Origin: Pseudarthrobacter siccitolerans
Lineage (GTDB): Bacteria; Actinomycetota; Actinomycetes; Actinomycetales; Micrococcaceae
Direction of reading: 5' to 3'
DNA: 64,000 nucleotides
NCBI RefSeq assembly: GCF_001046895.1
Contig: NZ_CAQI01000053.1
Span: 558,001 to 622,000, forward strand
Shown here: positions 1-8,452 of the stretch, piece by piece
Layout: each line of letters begins with the position of its first letter
How positions within the stretch are numbered: the first letter of the stretch is position 1
Translations under genes and position numbers: made by a program
Notes under the pieces: generated by a model
The model's database searches: none
Told to the model about the DNA's origin: nothing
What the model saw: the letters and a program-made list of their open reading frames with translations, nothing else

Positions 1-23
1 GCTTCAGTAAGGGTGGCAGTCAT
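1..23 (-). CDS. 5' end of an unidentified gene (partial)
   Basis: An ATG at 23-21 on the minus strand directly abuts the TAA stop of the nucleoside hydrolase gene (26-24) and reads MTATLTEA before the window ends. The zero-gap junction suggests translational coupling, so the gene probably shares the hydrolase operon (a permease or sugar kinase would be typical). Too little sequence is present to identify the product. Confidence 0.5.
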
Positions 24-1115
24 TTACTTGACCCCTCCCACGGTGACGTGGGCGCTGTCCTGGTGTTCGACGTCGGCCGCGCGGCCTTCGCTGTTGCTGT
101 CGCCGCTGACTGGCTCGCCGCTGCCGGGTTCGCCGATGCGTTCCAGCGCGTCGGTGACCAGGTTCCAGAACCGTTCGTGGTCCAGGTCCACGGCGACGCT
201 GGTGTGGCAGTCGGCGGGTGCGGGGGCACGGAAGTCGGCAACCGTCATGCCAAGGGTCAGGGTGCCCTGCAGTTCAATGTTGACCGGAACCTGCCGGGTG
301 CTGACGATGCTGGGATCGATCACGTAGGCCACGGCGCAGGGATCGTGGACGGGCGGGAAGTCGAAGCCCTGGGCGTCCTTGTAAGTGTGGGCGAAGAAGT
401 CCATGAGTTCGGTGACGAACTTGGCCGGTTTGGTGCCGATGGCCGCGATCTTTTCCACCACGTCCGGGGTGGCGAGCGCCTGGTGGGTCAGATCCAGGCC
501 CACCATCACCACGGGCCACTTCTCGTTGAAGACGATGTGGGCGGCCTCGGGGTCGATGATGATGTTGAACTCGGCCACGGCGCTCCAGTTGCCCACGTGG
601 TAGCCGCCGCCCATCAGGACCACTTCCTTCACGCGTTCCACGATGCGGGGTTCCTTGCGGGCGGCCAAGGCGATGTTGGTCAGGCCTGCGGTGGGGACCA
701 GGGTGACAGTGCCTGATTCGTGGGCCATCACGGTGTCGATGATGAGGTCGACGGCGTGCCGCGGGTCCAGTCCGATGGTGGACTCCGGGAGGGCGGGGCC
801 GTCCATGCCGGATTCGCCGTGGATGTCCGGGGCGGTTTCGATGCTGCGGACCAGGGGACGGCCGCAGCCGGCGGCGAAGGGAACACCGGTGATGCCGGCG
901 ATGGTTCCGACGGCCAGGGCATTGCGGGTGACCTTCTCCAGGGTTTGGTTGCCCACCACGGTGGTGACGGCCAGCAGGTCAATGTCCGGGTTGCCGTGGG
1001 CGAGCAGCAACGCTACAGCGTCGTCATGCCCGGGGTCGCAGTCAAGAATGATCTTCTTGCGTTCCACGGATGGCCGTATAAGGGACTGGGTGTTCGGGTC
1101 CACGATGTTCTCCAC
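24..1115 (-). CDS. Inosine-uridine preferring nucleoside hydrolase family protein
   Basis: This 363-residue protein belongs to the IunH/RihA family, which hydrolyses ribonucleosides to base plus ribose in the cytoplasm. The calcium-binding signature DCDPGHDDA lies near residues 25-33, and the family-typical stretches VVLMGGGYHVGNWS and FPPVHDPCAVAYVIDP follow. The length is about 40 residues above the usual 310-330 because of a hydrophilic C-terminal tail. The start is a GTG at 1115; the upstream Shine-Dalgarno (SD) sequence is weak, so a start slightly further in is possible. Two LacI-type palindromes lie 90-130 bp upstream, so sugar or nucleoside-responsive repression is likely. The next gene begins at the stop codon, which suggests an operon for nucleoside or ribose salvage. 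Confidence 0.88.
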   Translation of the reverse strand: MENIVDPNTQSLIRPSVERKKIILDCDPGHDDAVALLLAHGNPDIDLLAVTTVVGNQTLEKVTRNALAVGTIAGITGVPFAAGCGRPLVRSIETAPDIHGESGMDGPALPESTIGLDPRHAVDLIIDTVMAHESGTVTLVPTAGLTNIALAARKEPRIVERVKEVVLMGGGYHVGNWSAVAEFNIIIDPEAAHIVFNEKWPVVMVGLDLTHQALATPDVVEKIAAIGTKPAKFVTELMDFFAHTYKDAQGFDFPPVHDPCAVAYVIDPSIVSTRQVPVNIELQGTLTLGMTVADFRAPAPADCHTSVAVDLDHERFWNLVTDALERIGEPGSGEPVSGDSNSEGRAADVEHQDSAHVTVGGVK

Positions 1116-1200
1116 GTCTTTGGGGCCCGCACGAGGTGCATCAACAGCTGTGCGGGGAGCTGAAGCGTTCAGAAGTGATCATGGCACCGTTAGCAACGTC

Positions 1201-1239
1201 ACGTCAAACGCTTGACGTTGGTGCAGGTCAAGCGCTTGA
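1201..1239. promoter_or_regulatory. Two LacI-family operator-like palindromes
   Basis: Site one at 1201-1218 has perfect 7-bp arms ACGTCAA / TTGACGT around ACGC. Site two at 1228-1239 is the perfect palindrome TCAAGCGCTTGA. Their centres are 24 bp apart. The central CG with flanking CAA/TTG is typical of LacI/GalR operators. They sit in the leader of the nucleoside hydrolase gene. Which LacI protein binds is not shown; the one at 8453-9499 is a candidate but not adjacent. Confidence 0.6.
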
Positions 1240-1252
1240 TGCCAAGGGGCAA

Positions 1253-1306
1253 AGGAAAAGAAGAAAGCCGGGCGGGACCCGATGACAATCAGGTCCCGCC
1301 CGGCTT
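1253..1306 (-). terminator. Rho-independent terminator of the beta-glucosidase gene
   Basis: A 15-bp perfect stem (AAGCCGGGCGGGACC with its complement, 1265-1279 and 1292-1306) with a 12-nt loop. Read on the minus strand it is followed by a TC-rich tract, TTCTTCTTTTCC. It lies just past the stop of the gene at 1322-3820. Confidence 0.85.
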
Positions 1307-1321
1307 GGTGAGCGGCGCTGT

Positions 1322-3820
1322 TTAGCGCAGTTCGATGTCCAACACCTGGAAGTCGTCCCCTGCGTGGCGGCCCACCAGCAGGCGGAACGTGCCCTGCTCG
1401 AAGTTCCAGCCGCCGTCGTAATGGCCGAATGCCTTGGCAGGAATACGCACCTCCACGGAACCTGCGCCGCCGGGCGCAAGGTGCGCGTCGGCAAAGCCGG
1501 CGAGCCAGCGGACCGGGCGCTCCACTGCTGAGTCCGGCCGGTCCAGGTAAACCTGGACTACTTCGCGGCCGGTGCGCTTGCCGGTGTTCCGGACGGGGAC
1601 GTGGACCACCACGTCCTGCCCGGCGCTGACGTACTGCGGCGCGTGGGCTGTTCCCAGTTCGAAGGTGGTGTAGCCCAGGCCGAAGCCGAACGGCAGGGCA
1701 GGAGCGGCGCCCCCGGCGGCTTCCTGCTTCAGCCAGGCGCGGTAGCCGATGTGGATCCCTTCGGAGTAGACCACTTTGCCGTCAACCGGCGTGGTGTTCA
1801 GGACGGGAACGTCTTCCAGCCTGGCGGGCCAGGTGGTGGGAAGGCGCCCGCCAGGCTCTTCTACACCCAGCAGGATGTCGGCAATGGCTGAACCGAATTC
1901 CTGCCCGCCGAACCAGCCCAGCAGCACGGCGCCAACCTTGTCCAGCCAGGGCATGAGGACCGGCGAGCCGGAGTTGACCACCACGATGGTGCGGGGGTTG
2001 ACGGCGGCGACCGCCTCGACGAGCTGGTTCTGGAAACCGGGGAGGTCCAGGTCCTTGCGGTCGAAGCCCTCGGATTCGATGGCGGCGCTGGTGCCAACCA
2101 CCACCACGGCAACGTCTGATTCCCGTGCTGCGGCCACGGCGGCGTCGATTTCCGCCTGCGGATCCGCAACTACCGTTTCTTCACCCAGCAGGATCGCCGT
2201 GAACGGGATGACCTGCTCGCGGGGCAGCTGGTACTCAGCTTCGATCCGGACGCTCTGGCCGGCTCCGGTTTCGATGGGGTGGACCGTCTTGGGCGGGTCG
2301 AAGAGGGCGGCGCCCAGGACGTCGGTGTCGTCCTCGATCGCGCCGTTAAAGACTTCCGATCCGTCCAGTGCAAGGCGGATCTGCCCCACGGTGCCGACGC
2401 CGACGTGGTGGAGGGCGGCCGTCTCCGCGGTCCATTCGGCTTCCATCCGGATAGCGGCGGCCCCCTCGGGGATGCCCACCCCGAACCAGATCAAATGCGA
2501 GGCAAGCCGGTCCTCCCCGGAAATCACAGAGCCGTCATCGGCGAGGAAGGAAACGCGCATCCCGGGCACGCCGGAAACATGGTTCCACAGGGACGTGCGG
2601 GGGAAGGGCTGGAGTCCTTCGGCCACCTTTGCGCCGCGGACGTAGCTGACGTCCACGTTGGCCGGAAGGGCGGCGCGCAGCCCGTCCAGCGGCGAGACGG
2701 TGTACTTGGGCATCACGGTGGCGCTGCCGCCGCCCTGGGTGCGGGCTTCCTGGGCGTTGTGGCCGGAAACAGCAATGCTGCCCAGCTGCGAGGCGTCCAG
2801 CGGGAGGAGCCCGTCCCGGTTCCGGACCAGCACGGCGCCGCGGACAGCGACTTCCCGGGCCACGGCCGCACCGTTGAGTGGGGCGGGCAGGTCCGTGACG
2901 GCAGGAGCGAACCCTTCGAGCGAGCCCACGCGGGCAGCAAGGCGCAGGATGCGGACCACCTTTTCCAGGATGGCAGCCCGGCTCACCCGCCCGTCCTCGA
3001 CGGCGGCGAGCAGCTTGGGGCCCCAGTGGCCCACCGGACCCGGCATCTCGAGGTCCTGGTGGGCGTTGGCGGCCTCCACCGAGCGGACGCCGGTCCAGTC
3101 CGAGACCACAACGCCGTCGAACCCCCACTCGGTGGACAGCGGCGTCTCGAGGAGTTTGTTTTCGCTGGCGGTGGTGCCGTTGATGGAGTTGTAGGAACTC
3201 ATCACCAGCCACGCGCGCGCCTCGGTGATGGCGTCCTCGAACGCGGCCAGGTACAGCTCGCGCAGCGGACGCTCGTCCACCACGGAGTCTGCGGTGAAGC
3301 GCTCGGTTTCAGCTTCGTTGGCCAGGTAGTGCTTGGGGGTGGCCCCCACGCCCATGGCCTGCACGCCGGCCACATAACCGGCGGCCATCACGGCGGTGAG
3401 GCGGGGGTCTTCGCTCATGCACTCGAAGTGGCGGCCGCCCAGCGGGGAGCGGTGCAGGTTGATGGTGGGGCCGAGGACGGCGTGGACACCCTTGCGGCGG
3501 GCTTCCTGGCCCAGCACCTGGCCGTACTTGCGGGCCGTATCGATGCTCCACGTGGCGGACAGGGCGGACGACGACGGCAAGGAGATGGAATCGTGCCGCT
3601 CGTCAAAGTCTTCCCCGCGGACGCCGGACGGGCCGTCGGAGAGGACAACGCGGGAGAGGCCAATGGCGGGGAGGGCGCGCGTTGCCCAGACGTCGGCGCC
3701 GGTGAGCAGCTGGATCTGCTGTTCGAGGGGGAGGCTTTCGGCCAGTTCCCGGATGCGCGTCTCAGCGTCCGGCGAGCCTGCCGGCGGAGTGGTTACGGCC
3801 GGGGACAGGGTGGGGTTCAT
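1322..3820 (-). CDS. Glycoside hydrolase family 3 beta-glucosidase with PA14 domain
   Basis: This 832-residue enzyme should release terminal beta-linked glucose (or a related sugar) from small glycosides. Domain order is: GH3 N-terminal TIM barrel (about residues 30-310) with the nucleophile motif VVVSDWTG (Asp near 240); GH3 C-terminal alpha/beta sandwich, interrupted by a PA14-like insert (about 400-530); and a C-terminal fibronectin III-like domain (from about 740). There is no signal peptide, so it acts in the cytoplasm on imported glycosides. Its ATG (3820) directly abuts the stop of the MFS transporter gene, so the two are co-transcribed and coupled: import, then hydrolysis. The length suits BglX-like or plant/yeast-type GH3 enzymes with PA14. 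Substrate cannot be fixed from sequence; flavonoid or other plant glucosides would fit the rest of the window. Confidence 0.92.
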   Translation of the reverse strand: MNPTLSPAVTTPPAGSPDAETRIRELAESLPLEQQIQLLTGADVWATRALPAIGLSRVVLSDGPSGVRGEDFDERHDSISLPSSSALSATWSIDTARKYGQVLGQEARRKGVHAVLGPTINLHRSPLGGRHFECMSEDPRLTAVMAAGYVAGVQAMGVGATPKHYLANEAETERFTADSVVDERPLRELYLAAFEDAITEARAWLVMSSYNSINGTTASENKLLETPLSTEWGFDGVVVSDWTGVRSVEAANAHQDLEMPGPVGHWGPKLLAAVEDGRVSRAAILEKVVRILRLAARVGSLEGFAPAVTDLPAPLNGAAVAREVAVRGAVLVRNRDGLLPLDASQLGSIAVSGHNAQEARTQGGGSATVMPKYTVSPLDGLRAALPANVDVSYVRGAKVAEGLQPFPRTSLWNHVSGVPGMRVSFLADDGSVISGEDRLASHLIWFGVGIPEGAAAIRMEAEWTAETAALHHVGVGTVGQIRLALDGSEVFNGAIEDDTDVLGAALFDPPKTVHPIETGAGQSVRIEAEYQLPREQVIPFTAILLGEETVVADPQAEIDAAVAAARESDVAVVVVGTSAAIESEGFDRKDLDLPGFQNQLVEAVAAVNPRTIVVVNSGSPVLMPWLDKVGAVLLGWFGGQEFGSAIADILLGVEEPGGRLPTTWPARLEDVPVLNTTPVDGKVVYSEGIHIGYRAWLKQEAAGGAAPALPFGFGLGYTTFELGTAHAPQYVSAGQDVVVHVPVRNTGKRTGREVVQVYLDRPDSAVERPVRWLAGFADAHLAPGGAGSVEVRIPAKAFGHYDGGWNFEQGTFRLLVGRHAGDDFQVLDIELR

Positions 3821-5131
3821 TTATTTGACTCCTTTGATGCGGGTGACGAGGACTGCGCCGATGATGCCGACGACCGCCCCGCCGATGAAGAGGGCCGGGT
3901 AGCCGCCAAGGGTGATGACGGGGAACGCGATGGCGGGCACGAGGGACTGGGGCAGGGCCTGGGCGATGTTGAAGACGCCGAAGGTTTTGGCGTTCTCGCT
4001 TCGGTTGGCGGGCAGGAGGTCGGCGATGAGGGCGACGTCCACTGCGCCGAAGCAGCCGAGGCCGAGGCCGGCGATGCCTTGGCCAACAAGGACCTGGCTG
4101 GTGGTGGTGCTGGCGGCGATGACGATCAGGCCGAGCATGATGATGATTGCCGAGGCGATGACCAGGGCCTTGCGCTTGCCGATCCGGTCGCTGATCCACC
4201 CGCCGGCAAGGCTGGTGAGGACCGTGCCTGCGGAACTGACCAGGGTGGCCTGGAATACCAGGGCAGTGACATCCGCTTCGGCCACCTTGAGGTGGTCGAT
4301 GAAGAAGTACGGCAGATAAAGCAGGCTCGCGCAGTAGCCGATGTAGACCAGGAACTTGGTGAACCATGCCCAGCCCAGCCCCGGGTAGGTACGGGGGTTG
4401 AAGTAGAAGGAGCCCAGGATCTCCTTCAGGTTCAGGGGCGCGGGCTTGTCCGTGAGGACGCGGTCCTTAAAGGTGAAGGCGAAAGCGATGGCCAGTACGG
4501 TGCCGACAATGCCCGGCACCACGGCCATCTGCAGTGCGTTGTCGAAGAGCTGCGCCAGGAAGGCGGCGGCAACCAGGCCAACGGGAAGGGTCATGCCGAT
4601 CAGGCCGGACAGGCGTCCGCGCTCAGCGGGGGCAGCCTGGTCAGGAAGTGTGGCCACCAACGCGGCGAGGGCGGCGTTGAAGCTGAGCTGCGTCAGCACC
4701 CAGGCAAGCAGCACGCCGTTGACGTCCGTGGCAGATCCCAGCAGGAACAGCGATGCCAGCCCGATAAGCGAGCCCCCAACGATCCAGGGTTTGCGCATGC
4801 CGAAGCGCGAGGTGGTGCGGTCGCTGAGCCTGCCGAAGAACGGGTTGGCCAGCAGTGCCACCAGGGCTCCGACGCCGGCCACCAGGCTCAGCGCACCGGC
4901 CCGCGTGTCCGGCGTGGTGATTTCAGCAACCTTGATGGCGAGCACCACCAGCGCGGGTGCCAGCACGGCCATCCACAGACCCGCGCTTGCGATGGGCATG
5001 CCAATGACATAGGCGCGGGGTGCTTTTGCCGGCGATGGCGATGCGCTGACGGCGGTGTCTGCGTTGCTGCTGCCTGGGGCACCGCCGGCCGCAAAAGCGG
5101 CGGGATCCCGGGACATGGTCTTTTCGGCCAC
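3821..5131 (-). CDS. MFS transporter, probable glycoside importer
   Basis: A 12-helix major facilitator protein of about 436 residues. The loop between helices 2 and 3 carries the family motif as GRLSDRTTSRFGMRKPW, and helices follow through to the C-terminus. I chose a GTG start at 5131 because AGGAGG lies 4 nt upstream and because an upstream in-frame ATG at 5188 falls inside the operator palindrome. The gene is the first in a two-gene operon with the GH3 beta-glucosidase, so it likely imports the glycoside that the enzyme cleaves. A TetR-family gene diverges from it and probably represses it. Confidence 0.85.
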   Translation of the reverse strand: MAEKTMSRDPAAFAAGGAPGSSNADTAVSASPSPAKAPRAYVIGMPIASAGLWMAVLAPALVVLAIKVAEITTPDTRAGALSLVAGVGALVALLANPFFGRLSDRTTSRFGMRKPWIVGGSLIGLASLFLLGSATDVNGVLLAWVLTQLSFNAALAALVATLPDQAAPAERGRLSGLIGMTLPVGLVAAAFLAQLFDNALQMAVVPGIVGTVLAIAFAFTFKDRVLTDKPAPLNLKEILGSFYFNPRTYPGLGWAWFTKFLVYIGYCASLLYLPYFFIDHLKVAEADVTALVFQATLVSSAGTVLTSLAGGWISDRIGKRKALVIASAIIIMLGLIVIAASTTTSQVLVGQGIAGLGLGCFGAVDVALIADLLPANRSENAKTFGVFNIAQALPQSLVPAIAFPVITLGGYPALFIGGAVVGIIGAVLVTRIKGVK

Positions 5132-5186
5132 ATTGCCTCCTGATGAAAGCGGCCCTCCGTTGGGCCGTGAAAAGGATCTTATACAC

Positions 5187-5211
5187 AAAAACCGAGTAAG
5201 ACTAGGTTTTT
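5187..5211. promoter_or_regulatory. TetR-type operator between divergent genes
   Basis: An interrupted palindrome with outer arms AAAAACC / GGTTTTT (perfect) and inner arms AGT / ACT around a 3-bp centre. It lies between the divergent MFS and TetR start codons, 30 bp upstream of the regulator. The position and symmetry fit binding of a TetR dimer that controls both genes. Confidence 0.65.
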
Positions 5212-5240
5212 ACGGGAGGCTACTGAAATAAACTGGCGGA

Positions 5241-5858
5241 ATGCCAACATCCAAGCCGCGGGGCCAGTACGCCAAGGGAGCGGAGCGCCGGGAACAGATC
5301 ATCAGGACGGCCACGGATGTCTTTGCCACCGAGGGGTTCGAAGGCGCGGCCCTGAAGCATGTGGCCGAGCTGGTTGGGGTCAAGGAAGCGACACTCTTCC
5401 ACTATTTCCGGGGGAAGCAGGAACTGCTGACGGCCGTCCTCGCGGAACGGGACCGGCGGGGCATGGAGGCTGCAGGAGGCGAGGCCGGACTGCGGCTCCT
5501 CGCGCCGGTGGCTGAACGGAACCGGAAGGAACCGGGCCTCACCACGCTGTACGCCGTGGCTTCAGCCACCGCGAACGATCCCGGGCACGATTCCCACGCC
5601 TACTTCCAGGAGCGCTACGCCCTGCTGGTGTCAGAGCTGGGAGCGGACATCCACCGCCGGCAGGAGGCGGGCGAAGTGCGCAGCGACGTCCCGGCCGAGA
5701 TGCTGGCGCGGCTCGTCATTGCAGCTTTTGACGGGCTGCAACTGCAGTGGCTCTATGACAAAAACGTGGACATGGCCCACGGCCTGACCCAGCTCACCGA
5801 TGTCCTGATGGCCCCGGCCGCAGGGGCCAGCCAGTCCCGCTTCAAGACGGCGGATTAG
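5241..5858 (+). CDS. TetR/AcrR family transcriptional regulator
   Basis: A 205-residue regulator with the N-terminal helix-turn-helix of the family: ATDVFATEGFEGAALKHVAE followed by KEATLFHYFRGKQEL (residues about 18-58). The C-terminal all-helical ligand domain is of normal length. It is divergently transcribed from the MFS/beta-glucosidase operon over a shared palindrome (5187-5211), so local autoregulated repression relieved by the imported glycoside or aglycone is the simplest reading. Its stop overlaps the 3' end of a small convergent gene. Confidence 0.88.
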   Translation: MPTSKPRGQYAKGAERREQIIRTATDVFATEGFEGAALKHVAELVGVKEATLFHYFRGKQELLTAVLAERDRRGMEAAGGEAGLRLLAPVAERNRKEPGLTTLYAVASATANDPGHDSHAYFQERYALLVSELGADIHRRQEAGEVRSDVPAEMLARLVIAAFDGLQLQWLYDKNVDMAHGLTQLTDVLMAPAAGASQSRFKTAD

Positions 5859-6070
5859 GGCTCGCCGGCGCCGGAGCCGCCGGCTTCCTTTTCATCCCCG
5901 GCCTCATGGTGTTCGGCTTTGTGGCGGGCTTCCTGGAGGTGGTGCTCCAGCTTCTCCTCGGCGTCACGGCGGCGCTGGCCGACCGTCCGCATCTGCTGGG
6001 TGGTGGGTGCTGCGTGCGCATGCTGGTGCGGACCAAGGTCCCGCGGGTTCCCTCGGCTGGTGTCGCTCAT
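5855..6070 (-). CDS. Small hydrophilic protein of unknown function
   Basis: A 71-residue, strongly charged, His/Glu-rich protein with no membrane segment. Its centre (about residues 28-58, AEEKLEHHLQEARHKAEHHE) could form an amphipathic helix or short coiled coil. It ends 4 bp inside the TetR gene on the other strand. The coding case rests on low hydrophobicity and a natural fit between neighbours; no family was recognised. Confidence 0.45.
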   Translation of the reverse strand: MSDTSRGNPRDLGPHQHAHAAPTTQQMRTVGQRRRDAEEKLEHHLQEARHKAEHHEAGDEKEAGGSGAGEP

Positions 6071-6150
6071 AAGGGCATCGTCCCACCGCGGAGGCCGTTC
6101 AGGAAGACCTGCACCACTCCTCTTTCACCATTGCAGCTCCACTCGCTTAA

Positions 6151-6177
6151 TGCACTCAAAGTGCAGTATTCTGCACT
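6151..6177. promoter_or_regulatory. Triple half-site operator over the start of the XRE-cupin gene
   Basis: Three alternating half-sites: TGCACT (6151-6156), AGTGCA (6160-6165) and TGCACT (6172-6177). They build two overlapping palindromes, including GTGCAG-TATT-CTGCAC at 6161-6176. The last half-site ends 1 bp before the ATG at 6179. This position implies autorepression of the regulator it precedes. Confidence 0.6.
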
Positions 6178-6178
6178 T

Positions 6179-6784
6179 ATGGACAAAAGCACATCTGCCC
6201 TTGCTCTCGCCATCGGCAGCCGCGTACGCCAGGAACGGCAGGCACGGGGATGGACCCTCGACCAGCTCGCCGATGCCGCCGGGGTAAGCCGCCGCATGGT
6301 GGTCAACGTCGAGCAGGGCGCCGCCAATCCCAGCGTGGGCACCCTGCTGCGGATCAGCGACGCGCTGGGCATCGGGCTGCCGGCGCTGGTGGACGCCCCG
6401 CGCCCCAGGCCCGTGACCGTCACCCGGAGCGGTGACGGGGCCGCCCTGTGGACTTCTGCCGCCGGCGGCCGCGGCGTGCTGGTGGCCGGAACGGAGTCAC
6501 CGGATGTGGTTGAGCTGTGGGACTGGACCCTGGGCCCGGGCGACAAGCACGAGAGCGAAGCCCACGCCCCGGGAACCAAGGAACTGCTTCAGGTCCGCCA
6601 GGGTTCCCTCACGGTGGTGGTGGCCGGAGAGACCTATGTCCTCGGCGCCTGCGACGCACTGTCCTTCCCCGGCGACGTGGAACACTCGTACGCCAATGCC
6701 ACCCCGGAGCCGGTGAACTTCTCCCTGGCAGTCTTCGAGCCCGGTGTGGGCTCGGCGCATCACAAGGAGGCACCTGATGCGTGA
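6179..6784 (+). CDS. XRE-family regulator with C-terminal cupin sensor
   Basis: This 201-residue protein has an N-terminal lambda-repressor-type HTH (RQERQARGWTLDQLADAAGV, then SRRMVVNVEQGAANPSVGTL, residues about 16-60) and a C-terminal cupin barrel (about 95-190; ELLQVRQGSLTVVVAGETYV and a downstream His). This architecture regulates small-molecule metabolism or efflux. I chose the ATG at 6179, since it gives the standard N-terminus and sits against the palindrome. No SD sequence precedes it, so the mRNA may be leaderless. The next gene overlaps by 8 bp and an EamA exporter follows, so the regulator likely controls all three genes, with an amino acid-like effector as a possibility. Confidence 0.85.
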   Translation: MDKSTSALALAIGSRVRQERQARGWTLDQLADAAGVSRRMVVNVEQGAANPSVGTLLRISDALGIGLPALVDAPRPRPVTVTRSGDGAALWTSAAGGRGVLVAGTESPDVVELWDWTLGPGDKHESEAHAPGTKELLQVRQGSLTVVVAGETYVLGACDALSFPGDVEHSYANATPEPVNFSLAVFEPGVGSAHHKEAPDA

Positions 6785-7517
6785 TGCCAAGGTGCTGCAG
6801 GAATTTCTGGCTGGAGCACACGTCGATGGCGCCGTCTTCTCGCTCCGGCCCGACTACCGGGCCGTCCTGCTGGCGGTGGACGGGCTGGTCCCTGGCGCCA
6901 GTGATGAGGCCGGCGAAAAGCTGCTGCAGGAGGCGGAGGCCGCAGCCCGCGCAGCACTCGAGGGCAGGACGGTGGAGGACCTTCCGCACGTGGCCGCCTG
7001 GCGTGAGGCCTACAAGGCCTTTGGCGCCAAACCGCAGCGCACGCGCAACAGCCTGGAGGCACTGCTCCGCCGGGCAGCTTCCGGCCTGCCGCGGGTGAAC
7101 CGGCTGACCGACCTTTACAACGCGGTCTCCGTGCTGCACCAGGTTCCGCTGGGCGGTGAGGACCTGGCCGGCTACGCCGGAGCGCCGCGGTTGTTCCGCG
7201 CCGCCGGAACGGAATCCTTTGACACTGTGGCCGGCGGAGATGAGGTGCTTGAGCATCCGGAGCCGGGCGAGGTGGTGTGGGGCGATGACGACGGCGTGAC
7301 GTGCCGGCGCTGGAACTGGCGCCAGGGCCGGCGCACGCAGCTCCAAGACGGCACCACCGCAGCATTGTTCATCCTGGACGCCCTCGAACCCATGACGGAC
7401 GACGCGCTTCACGCCGCGGCGGACTACCTCGCCGCCCGGCTGGAACGGCTCGGCCCGGACGTTGCCATCGCCAGCCGTCGCCTGGCCGCACCCCATGACT
7501 CCAATGAAGGAAACTGA
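6777..7517 (+). CDS. B3/B4 tRNA-binding domain protein
   Basis: A 246-residue stand-alone copy of the B3/4 domain of phenylalanyl-tRNA synthetase beta chains. The family-typical stretches EAYKAFGAKPQRTRNSLEAL and LPRVNRLTDLYNAVSVLHQV lie near residues 75-125. Such proteins are thought to bind or edit amino acid-like or aminoacyl-tRNA substrates, but their real role is poorly known. ATG 6777 has AAGGAGG 6 nt upstream. The gene sits between an XRE-cupin regulator and an EamA transporter, with overlap or 1-bp spacing, so the three form an operon. The association suggests handling of an amino acid or analogue. Confidence 0.82.
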   Translation: MRDAKVLQEFLAGAHVDGAVFSLRPDYRAVLLAVDGLVPGASDEAGEKLLQEAEAAARAALEGRTVEDLPHVAAWREAYKAFGAKPQRTRNSLEALLRRAASGLPRVNRLTDLYNAVSVLHQVPLGGEDLAGYAGAPRLFRAAGTESFDTVAGGDEVLEHPEPGEVVWGDDDGVTCRRWNWRQGRRTQLQDGTTAALFILDALEPMTDDALHAAADYLAARLERLGPDVAIASRRLAAPHDSNEGN

Positions 7518-7518
7518 G

Positions 7519-8421
7519 ATGACCCAGCGAAGCGACTCATTTAGCATTCCGGTCCCGCCGTGGGGGCTGGCCGTCACTGCGATCCTGTCGGTCCAGCTGG
7601 GCTCGGCCCTGTCCGTGAACATGATTGAAACTGTGGGACCCGGCGGCACTGCCTGGTTGCGCCTGAGCATGGGCGCGATCATCCTCCTGGCAATCGGACG
7701 CCCGCCGCTGCGCTCCATCCGCCGCCCGGATGTGCTGCCGCTGCTGGGCCTCGGGGTCACCACCGGTGTGATGACGGTAGGGTTCCTCGCCGCGGTGGAG
7801 CACATCCATCTGGGCACCGCCGTCGCGATCGAATTCCTCGGTCCATTGACGGTGGCTGCCCTCCGCAGCCATAACCGCAAAGCCCTCGCGTGGCCGGCTT
7901 TGGCGCTGGTGGGCGTAGTGCTGCTGACCCAGCCGTGGCAGGGGGACTTCAACCTGGTGGGGGTTGCCTGGGCCTCGCTGGCCGCCGTCGGCTGGGGCTT
8001 CTACATCCTGCTGACGCAACGGATCGGCGACCGGTTCACCGGCATCGGCGCGCTCACCCTCACCGTGCCCATCGCCGCAGTGGCGGCCGCCGTCGTCGGA
8101 ATTCCCCAGGCCGCCGGGCACCTCAGCCTGGACATCCTGGCCGCTGCAGCAGGGCTGGCCCTCCTGCTGCCGGTGCTGCCGTTTGCCCTGGAAATGCTCG
8201 CCCTTCGCAGGATGACGCCCACCGCGTTCGGGACGCTGATGGCCCTCGAACCCGCCGTCGGGGTCCTCCTGGGGCTGCTCATCCTGCACCAGCAGCCCTC
8301 TGCTGTCCAGGTGGCGGGGATCCTGCTGGTGGTCTTTGCCGGCGCAGCCGCCCAGCGCGGCGGCCGACGGCTGCGTAAAGAGAGGGAAGCCAGCCCGGCC
8401 GACCTCGACTTCGTAGGCTGA
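7519..8421 (+). CDS. EamA/DMT-family exporter
   Basis: This 300-residue protein has about ten hydrophobic segments arranged as two EamA repeats. The second begins near WASLAAVGWGFYILLTQRIG. It resembles the RhtA/YdcZ-type metabolite exporters for threonine, homoserine or similar solutes. The start at 7519 has AAGGAA 8 nt upstream and follows the B3/4 gene stop by 1 nt. As the last gene of the XRE-cupin operon it probably exports the compound that the regulator senses. Confidence 0.85.
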   Translation: MTQRSDSFSIPVPPWGLAVTAILSVQLGSALSVNMIETVGPGGTAWLRLSMGAIILLAIGRPPLRSIRRPDVLPLLGLGVTTGVMTVGFLAAVEHIHLGTAVAIEFLGPLTVAALRSHNRKALAWPALALVGVVLLTQPWQGDFNLVGVAWASLAAVGWGFYILLTQRIGDRFTGIGALTLTVPIAAVAAAVVGIPQAAGHLSLDILAAAAGLALLLPVLPFALEMLALRRMTPTAFGTLMALEPAVGVLLGLLILHQQPSAVQVAGILLVVFAGAAAQRGGRRLRKEREASPADLDFVG

Positions 8422-8452
8422 ACCGCCACGGTCCAGCTACTACCATCGAGGT

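Noticed and set aside
2279..5143. A 954-residue open frame on the plus strand
   Set aside because: It runs antisense through the GH3 and MFS genes, and its composition (Gly/Arg/Asp/Ala-rich, no domains) is that of an antisense shadow in GC-rich DNA.
6609..7952. A 447-residue minus-strand open frame
   Set aside because: It spans three clear plus-strand genes and has no recognisable domain.
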